Assembly: GCA_900767675.1 (NCBI GenBank)
Contig: CAAFZX010000043.1
Coordinates: 92,334-156,333 of the forward strand
Reading direction: 5' to 3'
DNA from: an uncultured Collinsella sp.
GTDB lineage: Bacteria; Actinomycetota; Coriobacteriia; Coriobacteriales; Coriobacteriaceae
DNA: 64,000 bases
Position 1 is the stretch's first letter. The number at the start of each line of letters is the position of its first letter. The position numbers and the translations under genes were made by a program. The notes under the pieces are model-generated. The model saw only the letters and a program-made list of their open reading frames with translations, made no database searches and was not told where the DNA came from. Shown here piece after piece: positions 25,139-33,296 of the stretch.

Positions 25139-25999
25139 ATGATAATGGGCAAGTACGTAATCGTGGTTGAGTCTGGTTCGGATGTAACGCCGGAGCTCTG
25201 CGAGCGCTATGGCATCGTGCGCGTGCCCATGCATGTCACGATTGGTGACGAGACCGTCGAAGACGGATCGATCGACCCGCTTGAGATTTACTCGCGCTGC
25301 AACGAGTTTGGTGTGATGCCCAAGACCAGCGGTTGCTCGCCGGCGGATTTTGCGCATGTGTACGACCGCATCCACGCCGAGCGGCCCGATGCGACCATTT
25401 TGCATCTTGCGTATTCCGAGGTTACGACCTGCTCGCATCAGTCGTCGAAGATTGCGGCAAAGGGCCGCGATTACGTCTTCTCCATGGATACGCGCTTTGT
25501 GTCGGTGGGCCAGTCGCTTGTCGCCGTTGAGACCGCCAAGTATATCGAAGCCCATCCGGATGCCACCGTCGACGAGATTTTCGCCTTTACCAATTCGGTG
25601 ATGGACCGCGTGCTGCTGGGCTTTGTTCCTACGGACCTTGCCTTCCTTAAGGCGGGTGGTCGCTTGTCCAACGTCGCGTTTCTTGGCGCCCATCTGCTCA
25701 AGATTAAGCCCTGCATTGAGGTAACGGGTGGCAAATTCGTGGCGACCAAGAAGCTCCGCGGCTCTATGCTCAAGTGCGCCCGCGCCTTTATCGATCACAT
25801 GGTTGAGAAGGGCGAGATCGACTATTCGCACATTGGCTTGGCGTATTCGGTGGGCCTTTCCGAGGAGCTGCGCGACGATATGGAAGTCTATGCGCATGAT
25901 CTGGGCTTTAAGGACGTTACCTGGACTCAGGTCGGTGGCGTCATCTCGAGCCATTGCGGTCCGACAGCCTTTGGTGCGGTGCTTACGCTTAAGGCGTAA
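25139..25999 (+). CDS. DegV family fatty-acid-binding protein
   Basis: 286 residues with the DegV fold: N-terminal VVESGSDVTPEL, the SGCSPADF lipid-binding segment, MDRVLLGFVPTDLAFLKAGGRLS in the second domain, and a C-terminal HCGPTAFG motif. Family members such as FakB bind fatty acids and present them to a kinase for phospholipid synthesis; no FakA is nearby. ATG 25139 or 25145 are both possible. It lies between the PFL genes and the PFL activase, which may be chance. Confidence 0.85.
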   Translation: MIMGKYVIVVESGSDVTPELCERYGIVRVPMHVTIGDETVEDGSIDPLEIYSRCNEFGVMPKTSGCSPADFAHVYDRIHAERPDATILHLAYSEVTTCSHQSSKIAAKGRDYVFSMDTRFVSVGQSLVAVETAKYIEAHPDATVDEIFAFTNSVMDRVLLGFVPTDLAFLKAGGRLSNVAFLGAHLLKIKPCIEVTGGKFVATKKLRGSMLKCARAFIDHMVEKGEIDYSHIGLAYSVGLSEELRDDMEVYAHDLGFKDVTWTQVGGVISSHCGPTAFGAVLTLKA

Positions 26000-26175
26000 G
26001 GGCTGGCGTAATCGATATCAATTGCCACGGCGGCGGGCGGGTTGCGATAACCTTCCCGCCGCTTTTGCGTGCGGTCAAATAGGGCAATCCAATTGAATGC
26101 TAAACCGTTTCAGCATCATGCGTATGGGCTAGAATGGCTCTGGCATGTATGTAGCTAAAACCAAAGAGAGGCAAG

Positions 26176-27003
26176 GTGGCGGGAATGGCTGAGATGACGC
26201 TTGAGGGTGTGGACGCTCGCCCCGAGGACTCTGCGTTTACCCTGGGCCGCGTACATTCGATTGAAACGATGGGAACGGTCGACGGACCCGGCATCCGCTT
26301 TGTGGTGTTTGTTCAGGGCTGCCCCATGCGTTGTGCGTATTGCCACAACCCCGATACCTGGTCGGTTAACGGCGGCACCATGGTGACCGTCGAGCATCTG
26401 ATGGACGAGTTCCAGAGCAACCATGAGTTCTACCGTAGCGGCGGCATTACCGTTTCGGGCGGCGAACCGCTCCTGCAGCCCGAGTTTTTGGCCGACCTGT
26501 TCCGTGCAATGCACAACAACCCCGATGGCCGCGTACACACCTGCCTAGACAGCTGTGGCTATGCATTTGATCCCAAGCATCCGGAGAAGTTCGATGCTGT
26601 TCTCAACGAGACCGATATGGTGCTGCTCGACATCAAGCATGTCGATCCGGTTGAGCATAAAAAGCTGACCGGTTGCGATCCTGCGCGCATCCTGGCGTTT
26701 GGCGATGAGCTTGCCCATCGCAAGATTAAGGTTGTTATTCGCCACGTGGTGGTGCCGGGTATCACCGACACGGCGGAGGAATGCGAGAAGCTCGGTCGCC
26801 TGATCGCTCCATGGCACAACGTGGTGGGCCTGGAAATGCTGCCGTATCACACGATGGGTGTCGTCAAGTACGAGCAACTGGGTATTCCCTATAAGCTCGA
26901 GGGCGTGCCTCAGATGGATACCGCGCGCATGCCCGAGCTGCGCAACGCCGTCATGACGGGCATGAAAAAGCGCCGCGCGGAGCTCAAAAACGCCATCGGC
27001 TAG
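26176..27003 (+). CDS. pflA: pyruvate formate-lyase activating enzyme (radical SAM)
   Basis: Uses S-adenosylmethionine and a 4Fe-4S cluster to place the glycyl radical on PFL. The cluster motif CPMRCAYC gives Cys49, Cys53 and Cys56. Other family marks are DGPGIRFVVF, GGITVSGGEPLLQ and LLDIKHVD. The protein is 275 residues, slightly longer than E. coli PflA through its N terminus. The GTG start at 26176 has GAGAGG upstream. Here its substrate would be Gly58 of the small split subunit. Confidence 0.92.
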   Translation: MAGMAEMTLEGVDARPEDSAFTLGRVHSIETMGTVDGPGIRFVVFVQGCPMRCAYCHNPDTWSVNGGTMVTVEHLMDEFQSNHEFYRSGGITVSGGEPLLQPEFLADLFRAMHNNPDGRVHTCLDSCGYAFDPKHPEKFDAVLNETDMVLLDIKHVDPVEHKKLTGCDPARILAFGDELAHRKIKVVIRHVVVPGITDTAEECEKLGRLIAPWHNVVGLEMLPYHTMGVVKYEQLGIPYKLEGVPQMDTARMPELRNAVMTGMKKRRAELKNAIG

Positions 27004-27128
27004 CGTGCCATTTTGCCCCTTTATGATTCCTGAGCTGTACTGGCCTAACGGCTTGGTGCTGACACGGTTGAGCCAAAATGCTGGTACCATACCGTGGATA
27101 AGCAGTTTTCACAGGTTTGGGGGATGGT

Positions 27129-27866
27129 ATGCCTACCATCGCGATTATCGGTGCGCTCGAAAAAGAGGTTGCGCAGATTAAAGAAGAACTGAACGGCGCT
27201 CGTGTGTCGCAAGAGGCGGGCTTGACCGTTGTAAGCGGCGAGCTTGACGGTTTGTCTGTGGTCGCCACGACCGCTGGCATGGGTACCGTGAACGCTGCCG
27301 CCGCAACGCAGCATCTCATCAGCAAATATGCTCCGCAGGCCGTTGTGTTTTCGGGCATTGCGGGTGGTCTGAACCCCAGGCTCCATATTAATGACGTGGT
27401 TATAGGCAAGTGCCTGCGCTATCTCGATACCGACACGGCGCTCATCGCCGAGTCGGCGCCGGGACTTGAAGAATTTGTCTCGGCTCCGGCTCTGGTTGAT
27501 ATTGCAACTGCTGTGCTTGTCGAGCACGGGTTTGTGGACGCATCGTTGGATGTGGCGGCTGCGGAGAAGGACCCCAAGCAGTTCCTGGTTGGCACTATCG
27601 CTACAGGCGACCGCTTTGTAACGGGCGACGCCATGCGCACCGCCGCCATCGAGGCGACGCATGCCGATTGCGTTGAGATGGAAGGTGCTGCGATTGCCCA
27701 TATTGCAGCCAAGAACGGTGTCGATTGTCTGGTGCTGCGTGCTATCAGCGATAATTGTGACGAGGCATATGACGCGTTTTGCGAGCGAGAGTTCGATTTG
27801 GACGAGTACGCCCGCACCGCGAGCGGCATGACGCTCGATATCGTCCGCCGCATCGCCGCTGTGTAA
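27129..27866 (+). CDS. mtnN: 5'-methylthioadenosine/S-adenosylhomocysteine nucleosidase
   Basis: Hydrolyses MTA and SAH to adenine and the thio-sugar, recycling SAM by-products; it also makes the AI-2 precursor. 245 residues from ATG 27129, preceded by GGGGGA; the upstream ATG at 27117 is less well placed. The catalytic Glu is in GALEKEV and the Asp in RAISDNCD; the substrate loop reads EMEGAAIAH. It follows the radical SAM activase, which makes 5'-deoxyadenosine, a further possible substrate of this enzyme family. Confidence 0.92.
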   Translation: MPTIAIIGALEKEVAQIKEELNGARVSQEAGLTVVSGELDGLSVVATTAGMGTVNAAAATQHLISKYAPQAVVFSGIAGGLNPRLHINDVVIGKCLRYLDTDTALIAESAPGLEEFVSAPALVDIATAVLVEHGFVDASLDVAAAEKDPKQFLVGTIATGDRFVTGDAMRTAAIEATHADCVEMEGAAIAHIAAKNGVDCLVLRAISDNCDEAYDAFCEREFDLDEYARTASGMTLDIVRRIAAV

Positions 27867-27908
27867 GCGTGCATCTCTATTGTAAGAACCTACGACCAAG
27901 GAGTATCC

Positions 27909-28499
27909 ATGGCCGATTCCATTAACTACCAGCTTGCCAAGTTTGTTGCCAGCTACGGCAAGGTTTCGCAGATTCCCGAGTCCACCTGTCCCGAGGTGAG
28001 CTTTGTGGGCCGCTCCAATGTGGGCAAGTCGTCCATCATGAACAAGCTCTTTGGCCGCAAGAACCTGGTTAAGGTTTCGAGCACGCCGGGCAAGACGAGC
28101 AACATCAATTTCTTCGAGGCCGACGACGTGCACTTTGTGGACCTGCCGGGCTATGGTTTCGCCCGCCGTTCCAAGGCCGAGCGAGATCGTTGGGCCGAGC
28201 TCATCGGCGACTTCTTCGACTCCGAACGCAGCTTTAACCTGGTCGTGTCGCTGGTGGATATTCGCCATGACCCGAGCAAGCTCGACCATGACATGATCGA
28301 CTACCTGCAGGGCAACGAGTTCAACTTTATCGTCTGCCTCACTAAGGCCGACAAACTCAGCCGCACCCAGCAGGCCCGCCAGGCAGCAGCCATCAAAAAG
28401 CAGCTCAACGTTCCGGCCGAAAACGTGATCGTCACAAGCTCCCAGACCGGTACCGGCATCGACGAACTCAAGCGCCGCATCGCCGAGGCCTGTCTCTAA
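27909..28499 (+). CDS. engB: ribosome biogenesis GTP-binding protein YsxC/EngB
   Basis: 196 residues, a small GTPase needed for large-subunit assembly. G1 is GRSNVGKS, G2 the STPGKT segment, G3 DLPGYG, G4 TKADKL and G5 TSSQTGTG. Start ATG 27909 follows AAGGAG. It sits 42 bases after mtnN and may share its transcript. Length and motifs are complete. Confidence 0.93.
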   Translation: MADSINYQLAKFVASYGKVSQIPESTCPEVSFVGRSNVGKSSIMNKLFGRKNLVKVSSTPGKTSNINFFEADDVHFVDLPGYGFARRSKAERDRWAELIGDFFDSERSFNLVVSLVDIRHDPSKLDHDMIDYLQGNEFNFIVCLTKADKLSRTQQARQAAAIKKQLNVPAENVIVTSSQTGTGIDELKRRIAEACL

Positions 28500-28501
28500 T
28501 C

Positions 28502-28765
28502 GAGCTACAACCCCTCAAAAGCGCTCATCTATATCACCTCAGTGATAGTTTTTTAGGAGACCTAGGTATTCAATATGCGCTTATGAGTGAGCGCGCGTTC
28601 TCGGCGATCAGGTTCCGCGATTGGAAGCAGGCCTCGGGAGCTGAGTTTTATCCCAAACGATTTGAGCGAGAACAGAACGCTCGACGCAAGTACCTGGATA
28701 CGGTAAACGGATTTGACACCGAGGGTGTCGACATTAGGGATTTGATGGCAGGGAGGGTTGATTAA
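28502..28765 (+). pseudogene. probable C-terminal remnant of a DUF3990-like protein
   Basis: An open frame continues from within the end of engB to the TAA at 28763 and encodes LYHLSDSFLGDLGIQYAL followed by MSERAFSAIRFRDW and a charged tail. Only the last 60 residues follow an ATG (28583), which has no properly spaced RBS. The pattern Q-Y-A-x-x-S-E-R-A-F-x-x-I-R-F resembles the end of DUF3990 proteins, which often precede Xre regulators of the type encoded next. Assignment is from memory and tentative. Confidence 0.4.
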
Positions 28766-28766
28766 A

Positions 28767-29465
28767 ATGATCCAAGAGTTAACGGATTGTGGGCCGAGTA
28801 GGACATATCCCGTCTACTACCTCGAGGACGCAATGAACAACCTCGGCGACTGCTTTGACTATGCCGTAAACGACTATGGAGCAGAAGGATCAGAAGTCGC
28901 TGAGCTCTTTTGTTTGAGCGGCGTGGCCCGTGAGTTTGAACGTGGAAACGCATGGGTCGTATCGGGAAAATCGGGCGTTGAGTTATTCGCACTCATTGCC
29001 GAAAGGTCTGGTTACCAAGCGGGGTCGATGCCAGATCGTTCCTATCGATTTGAGAAGACACCGGAATACTGGACGGGCTGGATATTGGCGTATCTACAGT
29101 GGCGTCTAGGAGAGCCTTTTGAAAACCTGCTGCATGTTGTTCCGTTTGATGTGCTGTGCGGCCTGTACTACCCCTGGCACGAAGCCTCGGAGGAACGCGT
29201 GGCGCGTCTTGTATGCGATATGGCGAAGAAAATACCTCGTCAAACCAAGTTGGCGCTGGCAAGAAAGAGGATCAAGAAAACCCAACAAGACCTGGCATAC
29301 GAATCGGGCGTATCACTCCGCTCAATCCAAATGTACGAACAGCGCCAGAGAAACATCAATGAAGCCTCGGTAACAACCGTAAGGGATATGGCAAAAGTCC
29401 TACACTGCAACATCGAAGACCTCCTAGAGCCAGTCTTCGAATACAAAGAAATCAGCGCTGCGTAA
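28767..29465 (+). CDS. Xre-family HTH protein with an N-terminal conserved domain
   Basis: 232 residues. The first 150 form a domain with the motif PEYWTGWILAYLQW, widely seen in gut Clostridia and Coriobacteria regulators of unknown target. The C-terminal 70 are an HTH_3 domain (KLALARKRIKKTQQDLAYES, SLRSIQMYEQRQ, ending in CNIEDLLEP). ATG 28767 has GGGAGGG nine bases upstream; TTG 28758 is an alternative. Base composition is lower in GC than flanking genes, which suggests transfer together with the preceding remnant and following secreted protein. Confidence 0.8.
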   Translation: MIQELTDCGPSRTYPVYYLEDAMNNLGDCFDYAVNDYGAEGSEVAELFCLSGVAREFERGNAWVVSGKSGVELFALIAERSGYQAGSMPDRSYRFEKTPEYWTGWILAYLQWRLGEPFENLLHVVPFDVLCGLYYPWHEASEERVARLVCDMAKKIPRQTKLALARKRIKKTQQDLAYESGVSLRSIQMYEQRQRNINEASVTTVRDMAKVLHCNIEDLLEPVFEYKEISAA

Positions 29466-29614
29466 AACGGGCATATTGCCAAGGCCCATTACAAGAAAGT
29501 GCTCCATGCCAGCAAAAGCCCCCACCAATAAAAGCGGCTTAAAGGGCCGAAATCGTATGAATGGCATTGCGACTTCCAAATGGGCTGACTGCTGCTTGAA
29601 AAGCTATAGAAATA

Positions 29615-29634
29615 GGGGCCGGCTTAACGGCCCC
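29615..29634 (-). terminator. hairpin after the small membrane peptide gene
   Basis: GGGGCCG pairs with CGGCCCC around GCTTAA. On the minus strand it is followed by TATTTCTAT, a weak T-rich tract. Confidence 0.5.
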
Positions 29635-29668
29635 AAGCATCGCATAAATGGTATTTACGTTGTATCAA

Positions 29669-29773
29669 CTATTTCTTGTTTTTAAACCATTTGCAGATAC
29701 GCCAAATAACCACTCCGATGAGAATCCAAACGAGAGCGATTGTAATGTCTGAGTGTGCAGGAATAGGGGTCAT
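29669..29773 (-). CDS. 34-residue single-pass membrane peptide
   Basis: Reads MTPIPAHSDITIALVWILIG then VVIWRICKWFKNKK. One hydrophobic segment (about residues 11-26) is followed by a strongly basic tail. GAGGAAG lies four bases before the ATG. It lies 24 bases after the stop of the secreted-protein gene on the same strand, so the two are probably co-transcribed. Function is unknown; size and layout resemble small toxins, immunity peptides or phage-type membrane peptides. Confidence 0.6.
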   Translation of the reverse strand: MTPIPAHSDITIALVWILIGVVIWRICKWFKNKK

Positions 29774-29797
29774 CGAACTTCCTCAATTGATGTGAGT

Positions 29798-30313
29798 CTA
29801 GTTTGCATAGGTGTGGAGCGTGCTGCCTTCCATGGTCGCTTGCAACACGGCGATACCGGACGCCATCCCCATCGATTCATAATTGAGTCGATATGTCGCC
29901 TGCTTAGAGTTCCATTTAAAGGACTCGTTTGTTACCGTGCAACCGAAAGTTGAATAGTTTTGTCCCCAAGCGCTGGTAATGAGCGAGTTCGCTATCTTGA
30001 TCTTGAATTCGCGATAAATAACAGGACTGTTGTAATAGATAGTCCAAGTTCCAGATGCGTTGTTGTAGTAACTGTCCCATATCAGGCTGGGTTCATTGGT
30101 TTTTTTAATTCCTATTACTGCAACGGTCCCATCCTTAAGCTTGATTTGATGAGACTGCTCGGGACCTTTCGTTAAATCAAAATCTTGGGTTGCGCCAGAA
30201 ATTGCGACAGCATCGCTTTCTGCAGCATAAGCAGTCGAAGGGCTAAACGAGAAACATATCGGTAATATCAAAAGTATCGAGAGGAAAAACGAAGCTTTGA
30301 GTGTGCGTAACAC
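29798..30313 (-). CDS. secreted protein of unknown function
   Basis: 171 residues from GTG 30313, which has GGAGG eight bases upstream (an ATG at 30328 overlaps that RBS). A clear signal peptide, LRTLKASFFLSILLILPICF followed by SFSPSTAYA, is cleaved before AESD. The mature part (about 140 residues) is rich in aromatic, Ser, Thr and Asn residues with predicted beta strands (TWTIYYNSPVIYREFKIKIA), and has one Cys. I do not recognise the family with confidence; DUF5626-type secreted proteins are a possibility. Low GC compared with neighbours suggests acquisition. Confidence 0.7.
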   Translation of the reverse strand: MLRTLKASFFLSILLILPICFSFSPSTAYAAESDAVAISGATQDFDLTKGPEQSHQIKLKDGTVAVIGIKKTNEPSLIWDSYYNNASGTWTIYYNSPVIYREFKIKIANSLITSAWGQNYSTFGCTVTNESFKWNSKQATYRLNYESMGMASGIAVLQATMEGSTLHTYAN

Positions 30314-30373
30314 TTTGACCACCTCCATACTGCGATGCTTAATTAATAATAGCATAGATAAACAGTTTAGAGT

Positions 30374-30398
30374 AAGTTGCATGTACGCAATGCAACTT
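30374..30398. repeat. small hairpin upstream of the secreted-protein gene
   Basis: AAGTTGCAT pairs perfectly with ATGCAACTT across seven bases. On the plus side TTTTT follows at 30405; on the minus strand it lies about 60 bases before the secreted-protein start. Confidence 0.45.
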
Positions 30399-30461
30399 GT
30401 ACGGTTTTTGCCCGCAGAGAGATAGGCCTTGCAAACGACATGCGGCCTGAAATACGATGGC

Positions 30462-30554
30462 GCCTCCCCTGATAACAATCCGCAGATCGAATTGCCCCGT
30501 CGCTCGAAGCGCACGACGGGGCAATTCATGATCGAGGACGTTTTCAGGGGAGGC
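30462..30554 (-). repeat. 3'-end long hairpin element, copy Q
   Basis: On the minus strand, CGTCCTC-GATC-ATG faces GATC-TGCGGATT. Outer arms are 11 bp (30462-30472 with 30544-30554); the inner stem is a perfect 14 bp (30489-30502 with 30514-30527). It follows the thrB stop by about 35 bases in the sense orientation. Confidence 0.85.
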
Positions 30555-30589
30555 CCCAAGGGGACCGGTGAGGGCAATGAGGCAGGGCG

Positions 30590-31471
30590 CTACAGGTACT
30601 CGATTTGAGCGCCCTCGGTGTCGCACGTCAGAATATGCGTCTCACACCTGGGGAACTGCTCGCGCAGCTTGACCTGTAGGAACTTCGCCACGATGGTGTC
30701 ATCGGTCACAGCCATGAGAGTCGAGCCCGAACCGCTGATCCAGATGGTCTTGGCGCCCCCGTTAAGGCAGGTGTCGCGCACGGCGTTGTAGTCGGGGATG
30801 AGGCGGCGGCGATAGGGCTCCTGGATGCGGTCGTCGTTGGCGGCGGCAATCAGGTCAAGGTCGCCGGTCTCCAAGCCGCGCGTCATGCCGGCGATGCGGC
30901 CCATCTGCCACACGGCGGTGGAGAGTGGAACCTCCTGCGGCACGACCTTGCGCGCCTCACTCGTGTGTACCTCGTAGGGCGGAATCACGGTAATAAAACG
31001 CAAGCGATCGCTCACCTCGTAGCGCAGGCACTGGGGCAGCGAATCGGTCGGCGTAAAGGAACAGACGGCGCCGCCCAGGATGGCGGGAGCGACGTTATCG
31101 GGATGGCCCTCGACCTCGGTGGCAATGCGGACGAGCTCGGCGCGATCGACGGTGTGGCCCGTCAGCGCGGCGGCTGCCATAATGCCGGCGACGACGCAGG
31201 TGGAGCTGGAGCCCAGGCCGCGGGCGACGGGAACGTCAGTCTGAATGTCGATGGCGACGGGAAAGGCCGGTTCGCCCCATGCGGCCAGTGCATCGACAAA
31301 GCTGACGTAGACCAGGTTGTTCTCGTTTTGGAACTCCTCGGGGCAGCCCGTGATGGTGAGCTTATCGGCGCGCGCGAAGGTAAAGTGCGAGTAGAGGCTG
31401 ACGGCCATGCCGAGGGTGTCGTAGCCGATGCCTAGGTTTGCGCTGGTTGCTGGGACGGTGATCTTGATCAT
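30590..31471 (-). CDS. thrB: homoserine kinase
   Basis: Phosphorylates homoserine, the step before threonine synthase. 293 residues, GHMP kinase fold: VPATSANLGIGYDTLGMAVS at the N terminus and the ATP loop VARGLGSSSTCVV. The C-terminal motif WISGSGSTLMA is also typical. Good RBS (GGAGGACC) before ATG 31471. It lies 203 bases downstream of thrC on the same strand, with hairpin copy C between them, so the two could be separately terminated or processed. Confidence 0.93.
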   Translation of the reverse strand: MIKITVPATSANLGIGYDTLGMAVSLYSHFTFARADKLTITGCPEEFQNENNLVYVSFVDALAAWGEPAFPVAIDIQTDVPVARGLGSSSTCVVAGIMAAAALTGHTVDRAELVRIATEVEGHPDNVAPAILGGAVCSFTPTDSLPQCLRYEVSDRLRFITVIPPYEVHTSEARKVVPQEVPLSTAVWQMGRIAGMTRGLETGDLDLIAAANDDRIQEPYRRRLIPDYNAVRDTCLNGGAKTIWISGSGSTLMAVTDDTIVAKFLQVKLREQFPRCETHILTCDTEGAQIEYL

Positions 31472-31484
31472 GTGGGTCCTCCTG

Positions 31485-31596
31485 GCGTGCCTGGCCGTTT
31501 AGTTCGCTGCTCGGGCAGTCCTGCGCAAGACGGAAAGCACATTCAGTGCTTTCCTTTGCGTGCGGAACTCGCGACGAACTAAACAGCCAGGCACGC
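31485..31596 (+). repeat. long hairpin element, copy C (reverse orientation)
   Basis: 22-bp arms with one mismatch (31485-31506 with 31575-31596). GTCCTG-CGCA-AG faces TGCG-TGCGGAAC, and the inner stem is GGAAAGCAC/GTGCTTTCC. It lies between thrC and thrB but, unlike the other five copies, its conserved strand is opposite to the flanking genes. Confidence 0.75.
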
Positions 31597-31674
31597 TGTG
31601 CGCGTTCGTCATCATCCCGGGGGTTATCTGATGAAAGAAGGTGCGCCGGCTTTCGCCGGCGCTTAATAAGGGAT

Positions 31675-33192
31675 CTAGTTGGTGCTCATTCGTTTTGCTG
31701 CAGACTCGACGTAGCTTGCCATCTCATCGACGTCGCAGACGTCTTCGAAGCGAACGGGCATGGACTCGAGCTCGGCGAGCTGGGTCGGGGCGACCGTGTT
31801 GGTGGCCTGCTCGAGCACACGCATAGCCTCAAAGTCGTCCTTGGGAACGTCGAGGCCCAGGGCGTCGCAGCAGGCGCGCGGGAACTTGTAGGGGCTGGCG
31901 GTCGAAAGCAGCACGCGGGCCTTGGCTCCCTCGGCGGGAGCGACCTTTTCAAAGACGTGATAGCCGCAAGCGGTGTGCGGATCGATTACGTAACCGTTCG
32001 CATCCCAGCAGCTCTTGATGGCAGCGCGGACCTCGTCCTCGCTGGCCCAGCCGCAGCCAAAGACGCTCTGAATCTTTGCCAGCAGGTCGGCGGGAACATC
32101 GTAGCGACCAGTCTGTGCCAGTTGCTCCATAAGGCCGGCAACGAGCTCGCAGTCGCCATCGGACAGGAAGTACAGCATACGCTCCAGGTTTGAGCTGATG
32201 AGGATGTCCATCGACGGCGAGATGGTCGTGAAGAACGGACGGTTGCGGTCGTAGACGCCGGTGGTCAGGAAGTCGGCCAGCACGTTGTTCTTGTCGCTCG
32301 CAACGATGAGCTTAGCGACGGGCAGGCCCATGCGCTTGGCATAGTAGCCGGCCAGAATATCACCAAAGTTGCCGGTCGGCACGCAGAACTCAACGGCGTC
32401 GCCGGCCACAATGGCGCTGGCGCGCAGCAGCTGCGCATAGGCGGCAAAGTAGTAGACGACCTGCGGTACCAGACGGCCGACATTGATGGAGTTGGCACTC
32501 GAAAGCACGGTGCCAGCGGCCTCCAGGCGCTCGGCAAGCTCCTTATCGGCAAAGATGCGTTTGACGGCGCTCTGAGCGTCGTCAAAGTTGCCGCGGATGC
32601 CGCAGACAGCGACGTTGTCGCCCTCCTGCGTGGACATCTGCAGGTTCTGAACGCGGCTGACCTTGCCCTCGGGATAAAAGACAGTGATGCCCGTGCCCGG
32701 AGCGTCGGCAAAGCCGGCGAGTGCTGCCTTGCCCGTGTCGCCCGACGTGGCGGTGACGATCATGATGCGCTCGGCGCCGCCGTCCTTGGCGGAGGTGCGG
32801 GCCATAAGGCGGGGGAGCATCTGCAGGGCGACGTCCTTAAAGGCGCTCGTGGGGCCGCCAAAGAGTTCCATCACATAGGTCTGAGGGGCGTCGGCGCCCG
32901 GTGCGGCGTCGAGTTTGACGAGCGGCGTGACCTCTTCGCTCGCGAACGTGCCGCGGTAAGCCTCATTCACACAGGCCGAAATTTCTTCGTCCGTGTAATC
33001 ATTCAGTAACATTCCCAACACATCTTGAGCGATTTCAAAGTACGATTTATCTGCAAGCGAGCTGATATCGAGTTGCTGGGTGCCCAGCTCGTCCGAGACA
33101 AACAAACCCCCGTCGGGAGCGATGCCGGTACGGATTGCCACCTTACTTGAGCACGATAAAGTGCGTCCTCGTGTACTATGATAAGTTCCCAT
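31675..33192 (-). CDS. thrC: threonine synthase
   Basis: PLP enzyme converting O-phosphohomoserine to threonine. 505 residues, the long (fungal/proteobacterial) form: N-terminal YHSTRG, PLP lysine in GPTSAFKDVA, phosphate loop TATSGDTGKAAL, and the family motif PTGNFGDILAGYYAKRMGL. ATG 33192 has GAGGAG nine bases upstream; a longer frame to 33237 is not needed. Divergent from the aspartokinase gene 104 bases away, so a shared control region is likely, though no attenuator peptide is seen. Confidence 0.93.
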   Translation of the reverse strand: MGTYHSTRGRTLSCSSKVAIRTGIAPDGGLFVSDELGTQQLDISSLADKSYFEIAQDVLGMLLNDYTDEEISACVNEAYRGTFASEEVTPLVKLDAAPGADAPQTYVMELFGGPTSAFKDVALQMLPRLMARTSAKDGGAERIMIVTATSGDTGKAALAGFADAPGTGITVFYPEGKVSRVQNLQMSTQEGDNVAVCGIRGNFDDAQSAVKRIFADKELAERLEAAGTVLSSANSINVGRLVPQVVYYFAAYAQLLRASAIVAGDAVEFCVPTGNFGDILAGYYAKRMGLPVAKLIVASDKNNVLADFLTTGVYDRNRPFFTTISPSMDILISSNLERMLYFLSDGDCELVAGLMEQLAQTGRYDVPADLLAKIQSVFGCGWASEDEVRAAIKSCWDANGYVIDPHTACGYHVFEKVAPAEGAKARVLLSTASPYKFPRACCDALGLDVPKDDFEAMRVLEQATNTVAPTQLAELESMPVRFEDVCDVDEMASYVESAAKRMSTN

Positions 33193-33296
33193 ATAACACT
33201 GCTCCTCGGATGCCTTGGTCCCAATCGGTGAAACCATGGTATCAGAGCGCGCAAAATAGGTTCGCAGAGGCTTTTTAGAAAGGTAACCTCCAGCCC

